From Cupriavidus taiwanensis LMG 19424 (lineage in GTDB: Bacteria > Pseudomonadota > Gammaproteobacteria > Burkholderiales > Burkholderiaceae), in the NCBI RefSeq assembly GCF_000069785.1, contig NC_010528.1, positions 2,861,001 to 2,925,000 on the forward strand: a stretch of 64,000 bases of DNA, written 5' to 3'. Positions 31,951-41,165 of this stretch are shown in pieces. The translations under genes were made by a program, and so were the position numbers. The notes beneath the pieces are model-generated. The model had not been told where the DNA came from. It saw only the letters and a program-made list of their open reading frames with translations, and did no database searches. Position 1 is the stretch's first letter, and each line of letters starts with the position of its first letter.

Positions 31951-33351
31951 TTAGTGTGCGGAAGTGTCTGCGACCAGCGCCGCGACCATCCGTTCCATGC
32001 GCATGAAGCGCGATCCCTTCACCAGCACGGCGCCCGCTTGCGCCACCATGCCCCCGCTGTCTTCCTCCAAGGCCTTTGCCAGGTCTTCCGCGCTGCCGAA
32101 ATGGCGGCCGTTGGCGCCGAAGGCCTGCACCGCGTGCACCGCCAGCTCGCCGGTGGCCCACAGCACTTCGATGCCGCGCGCCTGGGCATAGGCCCCGATC
32201 TCGTCGTGGAACGCCGGCCCCTGGTCGCCCACTTCGCCCATGTCGCCCAGCACCAGCACGCGCGGCGCGGCAAAGCCGGCCAGCACGTCGATGGCGGCGC
32301 GCATCGAGTCGGGGTTGGCGTTATAGGTGTCGTCGATGACCACCGTGCCGGCCGGCGTGTACTTGACCTGCAGCCGCCCCTTCACGGGCTTGAACTCCGC
32401 CAGTCCCGCCTGGATGGCCGGCACGTGCACGCCCGCGGCGAGCGCGCACGCGATCGCCGCCAGCGCGTTGCGCACGTTGTGCTCGCCCAGCAACGCCAGC
32501 CGCACCTCGAAGGCATGGCCCGGCGCGCGCACCTGCATCACCTGCACGCCGTCGACCAGCTCCACGGTGGCGTGCACGTCGGCCTGCTGCGTGGTGCCGA
32601 ACGACAGCACGCGGCGCGTGCCCGCCGCCGCGCGCCACACCGGCGCGTAGGCACCGCCGCTTTCCGCATCGAGCGGGAACACCGCCACGCCGTCGGCCGG
32701 CAGCGCCGCGATGGCAGCGGCGTGTTCGTGCGCCACGGCTTCCACGCTGACCATGAACTCCTGGTGCTCGCGCTGCGCATTGGTGATCACCGCCACGGTG
32801 GGCTGGGCGATGCCGGCCAGGTAGACCGTCTCGCCCGGATGGTTCATGCCGAGCTCGAGCACCGCCAGCTTGTGGGTCGCGCGCAGGCGCAGCACCGTCA
32901 GCGGCAGGCCGATATCGTTGTTCAGGTTGCCGCCGGTGGCCAGGCGCTGGTCTTCGCCGACGGCCGCGGCAAAGATCGCCGCGATCATTTCCTTGACCGT
33001 GGTCTTGCCGTTGCTGCCGGTCACCGCCACCGCCGGCAGCGTGAACTGGCGGCGCCAGCCGGCGCCCAGCTGGCCCAGCGCAATGCGCGTGTCCGGCGCA
33101 ACGATGGCCGGTACCGCGGCGTCGACCTCGCGGCTCACCAGCACCGCGGCGGCGCCGCGCGCGACCACGTCGGCAATGAAGTCGTGCGCGTCGAAGCGCT
33201 CGCCGCGCAGCGCCACGAACAGGTCGCCGGGCTCGACGCTGCGGCTGTCGGTATGCACGCGCGCGAACGGCACGGCGCCGTCGCCGCAAATGCGCGCGCC
33301 GGCGATCCAGCCGGCGGCCTGTTGCAAGGTGGTCATGGGGGTCTGGCTCAT
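31951..33351 (-). CDS. murF: UDP-MurNAc-tripeptide--D-alanyl-D-alanine ligase
   Basis: Completes the cytoplasmic pentapeptide precursor by adding D-Ala-D-Ala. 466 aa from the ATG at 33351 (MSQTPMTTLQQAAGWIAG). The ATP site VTGSNGKTTVKEM, the NNDIGLPLTVL and ELGMNHPGE segments and the C-domain DDTYNANPDSM match MurF. The start overlaps murE by 4 nt. Confidence 0.97.
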   Translation of the reverse strand: MSQTPMTTLQQAAGWIAGARICGDGAVPFARVHTDSRSVEPGDLFVALRGERFDAHDFIADVVARGAAAVLVSREVDAAVPAIVAPDTRIALGQLGAGWRRQFTLPAVAVTGSNGKTTVKEMIAAIFAAAVGEDQRLATGGNLNNDIGLPLTVLRLRATHKLAVLELGMNHPGETVYLAGIAQPTVAVITNAQREHQEFMVSVEAVAHEHAAAIAALPADGVAVFPLDAESGGAYAPVWRAAAGTRRVLSFGTTQQADVHATVELVDGVQVMQVRAPGHAFEVRLALLGEHNVRNALAAIACALAAGVHVPAIQAGLAEFKPVKGRLQVKYTPAGTVVIDDTYNANPDSMRAAIDVLAGFAAPRVLVLGDMGEVGDQGPAFHDEIGAYAQARGIEVLWATGELAVHAVQAFGANGRHFGSAEDLAKALEEDSGGMVAQAGAVLVKGSRFMRMERMVAALVADTSAH

Positions 33352-34916
33352 GCCGATACTCCGCGCGTGGCCAGTGCCAGCCGTACGTGTTCGCGATCCG
33401 AGAACGGGCGCTTGCGCCCCTGGATCTCCTGGGTGGCCTCGTGGCCCTTGCCCGCCACCAGCACCACGTCGGCCGGCGCGGCGTGCCGCACGGCATAGAG
33501 AATGGCGGCGGCGCGGTCTTCGATCTGGCGCCCGCGCGCGCGCTCGGTCATGCCGTCGGCAATCGCGTCGAGGATGTCCTGCGGGTCTTCGCTGCGCGGG
33601 TTGTCGCTGGTCAGCACGACCTCGTCGGCCAGCCGCTCGGCCACGGCGCCCATCAGCGGGCGCTTGATCGGGTCGCGGTCGCCGCCGCAGCCGAACACGC
33701 ACCACAGGCGGCCGTTGCGCGCCTGCGCTACCGGGCGCAGCGCGGCCAGGGTCTGCTCGAGCGCGTCGGGGGTGTGGGCGTAGTCGACCACGGCCAGCGG
33801 CGCCTGCGCGGCGTCGTGGCCGGCGGCGCCGAACAGCTCCATGCGGCCTTCCACCGGCGCGAGCGCGCGCAGCGCGGCAATCGCCGCGTCCCATGCCACG
33901 CCGTTGGCCAGCGCGGCGCCCAGCACCGCCAGCAGGTTGCTGACATTGAAGGCGCCGATCATCGGGGTCGCCATCTCGGCGTGGCCGAAGCTGCCGTCGA
34001 TATGGAAGGCGGTGCCGGTGGCCGTGGCGCGCACGCTGGTGGCGCGCAGCCATGCGCCACGCGGGCCGCGCACCGTGGCGGCGGCGGGGCCGTCGATGCC
34101 GTATTCGATCACGTGCGGCGCGACCACGGCGGCGGCATCTGCCGCCAGCAGGCGCTGGCCCATCGCGTCGTCGCGGTTGATCACCGCGGTGCGCAGGCCG
34201 TCCCAGCGGAACAGGCGCGCCTTGGCGGCCTCGTACTCGGCCATCGAGCCGTGGTAGTCGAGGTGGTCCTGGGTCAGGTTGGTCAGCACCGCCACCGAGA
34301 AATGCGTGCCGGCCACGCGCTCCTGCTCGAGGCCGTGCGAGGACACTTCCATCGCCACGGCGCGCGCGCCGGCGTCGTGCAGCGTAGCCAGGCTGGCCTG
34401 CAGCTGCACCGCGTCGGGCGTGGTGAAGCCGGTGGCCTGCAGCGCGTCGGGGAAGCCGGTGCCGAGCGTGCCGATGGTCGCGCAGGGCGTGCCGGTCGCC
34501 TGCAGCACGCGCGCCAGCCACTGGCTGCACGAGGTCTTGCCGTTGGTGCCGGTGATGCCGGTCACGGCCAGGCCGCGCGCCGGGTTGCCATGCCAGCCGG
34601 CGGCGATCGGGCCGGCGAGCTGGTGCAGGCGGCTGACGGCGAGGTGCGGCACGGCGTCGCCGAAGGGCCAGTCGAAGCCGTCGGCCTCATAGACCACGGC
34701 GCCGGCGCCGGCGGCGATCGCCTGGGCGATATACGGCCGGCCGTCGGTGGCGAGGCGGTCGTTGCCCAGCACGTAGGCGAAGAACACATCGCCGCGCGAC
34801 AGGCGCCGGGTATCGCCGCTCAGCTGCGCCGCGGCGGCCACGTTGGTACGCAGCCAGGCCAGCGCGTTGCTGGCCTGGGCGGTGACCTCGAGGGGAAGCA
34901 GGGGCTTGGCCGTCAT
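33348..34916 (-). CDS. murE: UDP-MurNAc-L-Ala-D-Glu--meso-diaminopimelate ligase
   Basis: Adds the third stem-peptide residue. 522 aa. DTRRLSRGDVFFAY marks the N-domain, [17 protein letters not shown] the ATP site, and the DNPR motif in LTSDNPRSEDPQ selects meso-diaminopimelate over lysine. The carbamylated-lysine region (SMAEYEAAKARLF) is also present. It lies 10 nt after ftsI and overlaps murF by 4 nt. Confidence 0.97.
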   Translation of the reverse strand: MTAKPLLPLEVTAQASNALAWLRTNVAAAAQLSGDTRRLSRGDVFFAYVLGNDRLATDGRPYIAQAIAAGAGAVVYEADGFDWPFGDAVPHLAVSRLHQLAGPIAAGWHGNPARGLAVTGITGTNGKTSCSQWLARVLQATGTPCATIGTLGTGFPDALQATGFTTPDAVQLQASLATLHDAGARAVAMEVSSHGLEQERVAGTHFSVAVLTNLTQDHLDYHGSMAEYEAAKARLFRWDGLRTAVINRDDAMGQRLLAADAAAVVAPHVIEYGIDGPAAATVRGPRGAWLRATSVRATATGTAFHIDGSFGHAEMATPMIGAFNVSNLLAVLGAALANGVAWDAAIAALRALAPVEGRMELFGAAGHDAAQAPLAVVDYAHTPDALEQTLAALRPVAQARNGRLWCVFGCGGDRDPIKRPLMGAVAERLADEVVLTSDNPRSEDPQDILDAIADGMTERARGRQIEDRAAAILYAVRHAAPADVVLVAGKGHEATQEIQGRKRPFSDREHVRLALATRGVSA

Positions 34917-34926
34917 CGGGTCGATC

Positions 34927-36732
34927 TCATTGCGTCGAGCTCCACGGTTCGCTTTCCTGCACCTTGTCGCTGACCACCAGCTGGCGGATCGGCGAATCGG
35001 GCTGGACGTTCAGCGCGCGCAGCGTGCCGCCGGTAATGGCCGCGAACGCGGGGCCGGCGACCAGGCCGCCGTAGTGGCTGCCGGCGGTCGGCTCGTCCAC
35101 GCTGACGGCGACGATGATGCGCGGGTTCGACATCGGCGCCAGGCCGATAAACGAGGCGCGGTACTTGCTGCGGTTGTAGCCGCGCCCTTCATGCTTGTAG
35201 GCGGTGCCGGTCTTGCCGCCGACGCGGTAGCCCATCACCTGCGCCTCGGGCGCGGTGCCGCCGGGCGCGGTCACGGTTTCCATCATCGCGCGCACGTCGC
35301 GCGCCACCTGCGGCGACAGGATGCGCTCGCCGGTGGCGGGGCCGTTGGTGCGGAACATCGTCACCGGGATCAGTTCGCCGTCGTGCGCGAAGATGGTGTA
35401 GGCATGCGCCATCTGGAACAGCGACACCGACAGGCCGTAGCCATACGACATGGTCGCCTGCTCGATCGGGCGCCAGCTCTTGTACGGGCGCACGCGCCCG
35501 GCCACCGCGCCGGGGAAGCCGATCTTGGGGGCCTGGCCCAGGCCGATGCTGGTGTACATGTCCCACATTTCCTGCGGCTTCATCATCATCGCGATCTTGG
35601 TCGTGCCGATGTTGGACGACTTCTGGATCACGCCGGTGACGGTGAGCGCGCCGTAGTTGTGGGTATCGGTGATGGTCGCGCCTTCGAAGTTGTACTTGCC
35701 GGTGGTGGCGATTACCGTCGACGGCGACACGCGCTTGAGCTGCAGCGCCAGCGCTACCGTGATCGGCTTCATCATCGAGCCGGGCTCGAACGTGTCGGTC
35801 AGCACGCGGTTGCGCAGCTGTTCGCCCGACAGCCGGGTGCGGTCGTTGGGGTTGTAGGTGGGCCAGTTGGCCAGCGCCAGCACCTCGCCGGTCTGGGCGT
35901 CGAGCACCACCGCGCTGGCGGCCTTGGCCTTGTGCTTGTCGACCACGGCCTTGAGCTCGTTGTAGGCCAGGTACTGGATCTTGGCGTCGATCGACAGCTG
36001 GATGTCCTCGCCGTCGCGCGGGGTCTTCAGCACGCCGATGTCCTCGACCACGCGGCCGAGCCGGTCCTTGATCACCTGGCGCGCACCGGCGCGGCCGGCC
36101 AGGCCGCTCTCGCGCGCCAGCTCGACGCCTTCCTGGCCGCGGTCCTCCACGTTGGTGAAGCCGACGATATGCGCCATCGCCTCCCCTTCCGGGTAGAAGC
36201 GCTTGTATTCGCGGGTCTGGTGGATGCCTTCGATCTTCAGCGCGGCGATCTTGTCGGCGACGTCGGGCAGCACCTGGCGCTTCAGGTAGACAAAGCCCTT
36301 GTCTTCGGACAGCTTCTTGCCCAGTTCCTTCTCGGACATGCCGAGCAGCCGGGCCAGCTGGCGGATCTTGGCGGCCTCGACCTGGTTGGGCACGTCCTCG
36401 GGCACCGCCCAGATCGCCTTGACCGGCAGGCTGGTGGCCAGCACCAGGCCGTTGCGGTCGAGGATCTTGCCGCGCGTGGCCGGCAGCTCCAGCGTGCGCT
36501 GGAAGCGCTTCTTGCCCTCGGCCTCGTAGAACTGGTTGCCAGGCCCCTGGATCCAGGCCGCGCGCACCGCCAGCGCGACGAACGCGGCGAACATCAGGAA
36601 CACCACCAGCTTGGAGCGCCACATCGGCAGGCGCAGCCCCAGCACCGGGCTGGCGGCGAACTGGCCGCTGCGCGGGCGCGAGGCGGTGCCGTTGCGGTCG
36701 CGGCGGGGCGGGTTGGGGCGGGCCATGCTCAT
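34927..36732 (-). CDS. ftsI: Septal penicillin-binding protein FtsI (PBP3)
   Basis: Class B transpeptidase of the divisome. 601 aa from the ATG at 36732 ([15 protein letters not shown]). A basic cytoplasmic tail is followed by one membrane span near residues 39-60 (KLVVFLMFAAFVALAVRAAW), a PBP dimerisation domain and the transpeptidase domain. The nucleophile is S319 in FEPGSMMKPIT (SxxK), with SSN in QKSSNIGTT and KTG in RVGGKTGTAYK. The start overlaps the ftsL stop by 1 nt (TGATG). The upstream open frame merely continues over ftsL. Confidence 0.97.
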   Translation of the reverse strand: MSMARPNPPRRDRNGTASRPRSGQFAASPVLGLRLPMWRSKLVVFLMFAAFVALAVRAAWIQGPGNQFYEAEGKKRFQRTLELPATRGKILDRNGLVLATSLPVKAIWAVPEDVPNQVEAAKIRQLARLLGMSEKELGKKLSEDKGFVYLKRQVLPDVADKIAALKIEGIHQTREYKRFYPEGEAMAHIVGFTNVEDRGQEGVELARESGLAGRAGARQVIKDRLGRVVEDIGVLKTPRDGEDIQLSIDAKIQYLAYNELKAVVDKHKAKAASAVVLDAQTGEVLALANWPTYNPNDRTRLSGEQLRNRVLTDTFEPGSMMKPITVALALQLKRVSPSTVIATTGKYNFEGATITDTHNYGALTVTGVIQKSSNIGTTKIAMMMKPQEMWDMYTSIGLGQAPKIGFPGAVAGRVRPYKSWRPIEQATMSYGYGLSVSLFQMAHAYTIFAHDGELIPVTMFRTNGPATGERILSPQVARDVRAMMETVTAPGGTAPEAQVMGYRVGGKTGTAYKHEGRGYNRSKYRASFIGLAPMSNPRIIVAVSVDEPTAGSHYGGLVAGPAFAAITGGTLRALNVQPDSPIRQLVVSDKVQESEPWSSTQ

Positions 36733-37043
36733 CAGCGCGCCTCCGCTGCGCTGGCCGGCGCGGACGGTGCCGGCGGCAGCACGATGCCGGACAGGTACTG
36801 GGTCTTGCCGGGGTTGACCGGCGCCATCTTCAGCTGCGCACGCGCTGCATCGGCAATGCGCGCGCTCTTGCCCAGCGCGCTCTGCTGGTATTGCAGGCGC
36901 GACCAGTCGATATCGAGCTGCTTCTCTTCCGTCTGGGCCCGCTCGAGCGCGACGAACAGCGTGCGCGCCTGGTGCTGCGCGCTGACCAGCGACAGCGCGC
37001 ACAGGATCAGCGCGGCCAGCAGGAAGAAGGTCAGGCGGTTCAT
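36732..37043 (-). CDS. ftsL: Cell division protein FtsL
   Basis: Small bitopic protein that joins FtsQ and FtsB and activates FtsWI. 103 aa: a short N-terminus, one membrane span (residues about 3-20, [20 protein letters not shown]) and a periplasmic coiled-coil helix ([36 protein letters not shown]). FtsL sequences diverge quickly, but size, topology and position between rsmH and ftsI are decisive. Confidence 0.93.
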
Positions 37044-38029
37044 GCGCGCGCACCTCCGCCGGCCGGGGCCAGCTTCTCGGCCACGCGCATCACCGCCGAG
37101 CGCGCGCGCGGGTTGGCGGCCACCTCTTCGGCGCCGGGCTTGTAGCGGCCAAGCAGGCGCAGCGTCGGCTGCGGCAGGTCGGCCGCGCGCAGCGGCGCGC
37201 GGCGCAGCGCCGGGTCGGCATCCTGCTGGGGACGGGCATGCGCCGCCATGAACCGCTTGACGATGCGGTCCTCCAGCGAATGGAAACTGATCACCACCAG
37301 GCGTCCCCCTACCTGCAGCAGGTCATAGGCCGCCTTCAGCCCTCTTTCGAGGTCCTCAAGCTCTTGATTGACGTGAATCCGTAGAGCCTGAAAGGTGCGG
37401 GTCGCAGGGTCCTGACCCTTCTCGCGTGTTTTGACGGCTTTCGCCACGAGCGCGGCAAGGTCGGCAGTAGTGGCGACGGGTCCGCCATCGCCGGATTCGC
37501 TCCGGCGAGCAACAATCGCCTTTGCAATCTGTACAGCAAACCGTTCTTCCCCATAGTCTCGTATCACCCTGGCAATGTCCTGCTCATCCGCCTGCGCCAG
37601 CCACTGCGCGGCGGTGATGCCGCGCGTGGTGTCCATGCGCATGTCCAGCGGGCCCTCGAAACGAAAGGAAAACCCCCTCGCCGCCTCATCGATCTGGGGC
37701 GAGCTGATCCCCAGGTCGAGCAGCACGCCGGCGACATGGCCGCGCCCCGCCAGGCGCTCGGCCATGGCCGCAAAGCTCGCGTGCTCAATGGAGAAGCGGG
37801 CATCCTTGATGGTGCCCGCTTCTGCGATTGCTGCTGGGTCCTTGTCGAACGCAACCAGGGCCCCGTCTGGCCCCAGCCGGGCCAGTACCGCCCGGCTGTG
37901 CCCTCCCCTGCCGAAGGTGCCGTCGACATACACCCCGTCGGGCCGCCAGACCAAGGCGTCGACGGCCTCGTCCAGCAGCACGGTGCGATGCTGCAAGGCG
38001 GGGGTTGCCGGGGTTCCGGTAGGACTCAT
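37040..38029 (-). CDS. rsmH: 16S rRNA (cytosine-1402-N4)-methyltransferase RsmH
   Basis: SAM-dependent methyltransferase (MraW) acting on C1402 of 16S rRNA. 329 aa. The N-terminus [19 protein letters not shown] precedes the SAM loop [37 protein letters not shown] and the later [18 protein letters not shown] motifs are the family signatures. Roughly 37330-37575 has visibly lower GC and uses codons such as GTA, ATT, GCT and AGA that the flanking genes avoid. The start is 7 nt after mraZ. Confidence 0.97.
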
Positions 38030-38036
38030 GACCTCT

Positions 38037-38465
38037 TCAGAAAGAGAAATTCTTCAATGCTTCGGGCATGCCCTGCGCCATCGCCTGCTGTTCCTTGGCG
38101 GCGTAGGTCGCGGCATCCCACACTTCGAAATGGCTGCCCATGCCGAGCAGCATGACTTCCTTGTCGAGCATGGCGGCACTGCGCAGCTCCGGTGCGATCA
38201 GCACCCGGCCCGCGCCGTCCATTTCCACGTCGGCAGCGTTGCCCAGGAAGATGCGCTTCCACCAGTGCGCATCCATCGGCAGCGCTGCAATGCGCGTGCG
38301 GAAGGTCTCCCACTCGGGCCGGGGAAACAGCAACAGGCAGCCATCCGGGTGCTTGGTCAGCGTCACCCGGCCCTCGGCCTGCTGTTGCAGCGCTTCGCGA
38401 TGCCGCGACGGAATGGACATCCGCCCCTTGGCATCCAGCGACAGCGCCGATGCTCCCTGAAACAA
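38037..38465 (-). CDS. mraZ: Transcriptional regulator MraZ
   Basis: AbrB-fold DNA-binding protein and first gene of the dcw cluster. In E. coli it represses its own promoter by binding tandem GTGGG-type boxes. 142 aa. Two SpoVT/AbrB-like repeats carry the [14 protein letters not shown] and [13 protein letters not shown] motifs. The start is TTG at 38465 ([11 protein letters not shown]), preceded by GGGAG at a suitable distance; no ATG fits the conserved N-terminus. Matching operator boxes lie upstream (38574-38609). Confidence 0.96.
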
Positions 38466-38573
38466 GCTTGCTCCCGGTCCACGCCGGCCTTGCGAACGCT
38501 TCGCCGGCCGGCATGCGCGTGAATCCTTCCGTTCCGACTATGGTGAGAATCATCCCATGGCCGGGGCCCAATT

Positions 38574-38609
38574 TCACACAAAAATACACTTCCTCACACT
38601 ATTTCCCAC
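38574..38609 (-). promoter_or_regulatory. MraZ operator: four boxes at exact 10-bp spacing
   Basis: On the minus strand, GTGGGA, GTGTGA, GTGTAT and GTGTGA begin at 38609, 38599, 38589 and 38579. The 10-bp period places all boxes on one DNA face, as in the known MraZ-binding tandem repeats. The first box overlaps the -10 of the promoter, consistent with repression. Confidence 0.8.
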
Positions 38610-38636
38610 TTTAGAGGAAGCCATATGGGCGGTCAA
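38608..38636 (-). promoter_or_regulatory. Promoter of the dcw cluster (Pmra)
   Basis: TTGACC at 38636-38631 and TAAAGT at 38613-38608 are separated by 17 bp (4/6-5/6 and 4/6 matches). The predicted start is near 38601, giving a leader of about 135 nt before the mraZ TTG. The MraZ boxes overlap the -10 and initial transcribed region. Confidence 0.72.
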
Positions 38637-38842
38637 GGCTGCAGGCAGGGCTGCAAACGAGATTTTTTTAATCAGAACAATGACTTAGCGCGCACACTTC
38701 ACGCACCGGAAAAGTGAATCCTTAATGAAATGAAGATCTTAGGGAAGAAAGCAGAGAAACCACCTGAGAACCACTTGCGGAGGAACTGCCGACCGCGCCG
38801 GAAAGACCTGTCCCGGCGCGCGTCCAGAGGATACAACAATTG

Positions 38843-38876
38843 CCCGCCAGGCCCGCTGGAATCAGGGCTTGGCGGG
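38843..38876 (-). terminator. Hairpin after coq7
   Basis: cccgccaggccc and gggcttggcggg form a 12-bp stem with one mismatch, 28 nt past the coq7 stop. It is followed on the minus strand by CAATTGTTG, only weakly U-rich. Confidence 0.55.
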
Positions 38877-38903
38877 AGTGGGCCCGGACCCGGGCGGCGG
38901 ACC

Positions 38904-39527
38904 TCAGATGCGGTAGGCGGCGGTGGTCATCACGCGCGACGCGCCGCGCATCAGCGCCCGCACCGGCGCCGGCAGGGGCATGCCGCCGGCCTCGCGCGCG
39001 GCGTCGCCGTGGCGGATCTCGTCGTCGCGCATCTGTTCGAGGATGGCGCGGGAGCGGCTGTCGGATTCGGGCAGGCGGTCCAGGTGTCCGCCGAGGTGGT
39101 GCTCGACCTGGCGCTCGGTCTCGGCCACGAAGCCAAGGCTGACGCGATCGCCGGCGCGCCCGGCGACCCAGCCGATGGCGAAGGCGCCGGCGTACCAAAG
39201 GGGATTGAGCAGGCTGGGGCGCGAACCCAGCTCGCGCAGACGCTCGGCGCACCACGCCAGGTGGTCTTCCTCTTCGCGCGCGGCGGCGTCCATCTGGGCG
39301 CGCACGGCGCCGTTGCGCGCGGTCAGCTTCTGCGCCTGGTACAGGGCCTGCGCGCAGACCTCGCCGACATGGTTGATGCGCATCAGGCCGGCCACATGGC
39401 GGCGCTCCTCGGCGCTCATCTGTTCGGTGTCCGGCGCCAGCCGGTCAGCCGGGTTGGCGCGCGCCGAACGCGTGGCGCCGGCAATGGCGCGCAGGGCCAC
39501 GTCGAATTCTTTGATCAGGGTATCCAT
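38904..39527 (-). CDS. coq7: 2-polyprenyl-3-methyl-6-methoxy-1,4-benzoquinol hydroxylase Coq7
   Basis: Di-iron carboxylate enzyme for the penultimate hydroxylation in ubiquinone synthesis. 207 aa. The iron ligands lie in the motifs [20 protein letters not shown] and, in the second half, [14 protein letters not shown] and DDEIRHGD. Membrane-associating hydrophobic stretches are [17 protein letters not shown] and the C-terminal [17 protein letters not shown]. It is an alternative to UbiF in many betaproteobacteria and complements ispB in the same window. Confidence 0.95.
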   Translation of the reverse strand: MDTLIKEFDVALRAIAGATRSARANPADRLAPDTEQMSAEERRHVAGLMRINHVGEVCAQALYQAQKLTARNGAVRAQMDAAAREEEDHLAWCAERLRELGSRPSLLNPLWYAGAFAIGWVAGRAGDRVSLGFVAETERQVEHHLGGHLDRLPESDSRSRAILEQMRDDEIRHGDAAREAGGMPLPAPVRALMRGASRVMTTAAYRI

Positions 39528-39864
39528 GTCGCAGAGGCGGTTGGTCTCGGTGCCCGGCTGCCGCGGCCATGGTGGGGTGCGCGGCCGCGGTGCGGCGGCA
39601 TGCCGGGCGCCATCGGGATTACCCGTATTGTAGCTTGCCTCTAATCGCCGCCAGCCCGCTTCCCGCCTTGCCCTGATACGCCCGGCTACTCAGAAACCCT
39701 GAGTTGTTAAAAGAAGACAAGGGGTTGGGCCCCGATGGTGAACGAAACGTTGTTTGTTACAGTACTTCGCAACTTCCAAGGAAGTTTGACGCACGGGAGA
39801 TGGAGACCATCAGGAGGTTCTTCCGAGCCGTCACCAATAATTCTTACAGTGGAGATCAACGAGC
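39528..39864 (+). promoter_or_regulatory. Upstream region shared by coq7 and the porin
   Basis: 337 bp between two divergent genes. The half next to coq7 is very GC-rich; the half before the porin (about 39690-39860) drops in GC, as strong porin promoters often do. The porin start is preceded by GGAGATCAACGAGC. I could not assign a convincing -35/-10 pair or an operator. Confidence 0.45.
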
Positions 39865-40998
39865 ATGAAGAAATCGCTTCTGGCGCTGGCAGCGCTTGGC
39901 GCATTTGCTGGGGCGGCGCAGGCCCAATCGAGCGTGACCCTGTACGGTGTGGTGGATGCCAACATCGAATACGTGAGCAACATGTCCAGCGTCACGCCGT
40001 CGGCCGCCAACGGCCTGGCCGTCGGCCCGGCGGAAAACGTCTTCCGGCTGACCTCGGGCGGCCTGTCCGGTTCGCGTTGGGGTCTGCGCGGCGTGGAAGA
40101 CCTCGGCAGCGGCCTGAAGGCCCTGTTCGTGCTCGAAAGCGGTTTCGGTCTCGATGATGGCAGGTCGCAGCAAGCCGGCCGACTGTTCGGTCGTCAGGCT
40201 TACGTCGGCATGGAAAGCGACCGCGTTGGCCGCTTCACCTTCGGTCGCCAGTACACCACGCTGTTCGACATGATGGCCAACTTCTCGCCGACCGGCTACG
40301 CCACCCAGTATGAACCGGTGGTGGCACAGCTGGGCCTGAACTTCCGCTCGGACAACACCGCCAAGTACACCGGCAAGTTCGGTCCGGTGACCGCGATCGC
40401 CCACTGGTCGTTCGGCAACGGCGTCGCCGGCGGCGGCGAGGTGCCGGGCCAATTCCGCCGCGACACCGGCTACGGTGCCGGCCTGTCCTGGGCGGCAGGT
40501 CCGTTCGGCATTTCGGCGGCCTACGACCAGTACAACCCGACCCTGAACGCCGCCGGCGGTACCGGCGACTTCAAGAAGGCCGCCGTCGCCGCCAGCTATG
40601 CCTTCGGCCCGGCCAAGCTGATGGCCGGTTACCGCTGGGGCATGAACAAGGCCGCCAACGACAACAACATCCTGAAGGACAACTACTACTGGGTCGGCGC
40701 GAACTACCAGGTCAGCCCGGCCCTGGGCCTGACGCTCGCCTACTTCTACGACGACGTCAAGAACCTGAACCTTGCTGCCAACGGCGCCACCAACAACATC
40801 AAGAACCCCTGGCAGATCTCGTTTGTCGCCGACTACAACCTGTCCAAGCGCACCGACGTCTACCTGACCACCGCCTACGCGAAGAACGCCGGCGTCAACT
40901 TCGACACCTCGGCCATCAGCTTCGCCAACGGCTACTTCCTGGGCACGGGCAAGGACAACATGGTCGCCGTCGCCGTCGGCGTGCGCCACAAGTTCTGA
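39865..40998 (+). CDS. Outer-membrane porin (OmpC-like, Gram-negative porin family)
   Basis: Trimeric 16-stranded beta-barrel porin. 377 aa with a signal peptide cleaved after AGAAQA (residue 20). The mature start [19 protein letters not shown] is typical of Burkholderiales porins. Internal [22 protein letters not shown] and [23 protein letters not shown] form the classic second and third strands, and the last strand ends VAVGVRHKF, with the C-terminal phenylalanine needed for BAM insertion. Pore selectivity cannot be deduced. Confidence 0.96.
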   Translation: MKKSLLALAALGAFAGAAQAQSSVTLYGVVDANIEYVSNMSSVTPSAANGLAVGPAENVFRLTSGGLSGSRWGLRGVEDLGSGLKALFVLESGFGLDDGRSQQAGRLFGRQAYVGMESDRVGRFTFGRQYTTLFDMMANFSPTGYATQYEPVVAQLGLNFRSDNTAKYTGKFGPVTAIAHWSFGNGVAGGGEVPGQFRRDTGYGAGLSWAAGPFGISAAYDQYNPTLNAAGGTGDFKKAAVAASYAFGPAKLMAGYRWGMNKAANDNNILKDNYYWVGANYQVSPALGLTLAYFYDDVKNLNLAANGATNNIKNPWQISFVADYNLSKRTDVYLTTAYAKNAGVNFDTSAISFANGYFLGTGKDNMVAVAVGVRHKF

Positions 40999-41020
40999 TC
41001 CGCCTTCCCGGTTCGATCTT

Positions 41021-41046
41021 GCAAGGCACCTTCGGGTGCCTTTTTT
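41021..41046 (+). terminator. Rho-independent terminator of the porin gene
   Basis: aaggcacc / ggtgcctt with a TTCG tetraloop, followed by six T. A textbook intrinsic terminator 25 nt after the stop. Confidence 0.93.
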
Positions 41047-41106
41047 CATGGCGGCAGGGCGGCTGCCATAGGGCATCACCCCATCGGCGCCGCCGCGGCT
41101 GCCGCC

Positions 41107-41112
41107 TAGAAT
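41107..41112 (+). promoter_or_regulatory. Possible -10 of the TctC-type gene
   Basis: TAGAAT lies 54 nt upstream of the ATG; no acceptable -35 hexamer is seen at standard spacing. Confidence 0.35.
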
Positions 41113-41165
41113 GCACTGACCATCCCCGCCATGGGCGATCCAGCGGGACACACAGGAGACCAGGC

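Larger units (their letters stand above)
38466..38903. other. Intergenic region mraZ - coq7
   Basis: 438 bp containing the mraZ leader, the MraZ operator and promoter, an AT-rich stretch upstream of the promoter (about 38650-38750) and the coq7 terminator. No protein-coding frame is convincing. Confidence 0.6.

Noticed and set aside
37336..37554. A separate small gene inside rsmH
   Set aside because: The 72-codon minus-strand frame overlaps the intact rsmH frame and has no features of its own; only the composition of the patch is notable.
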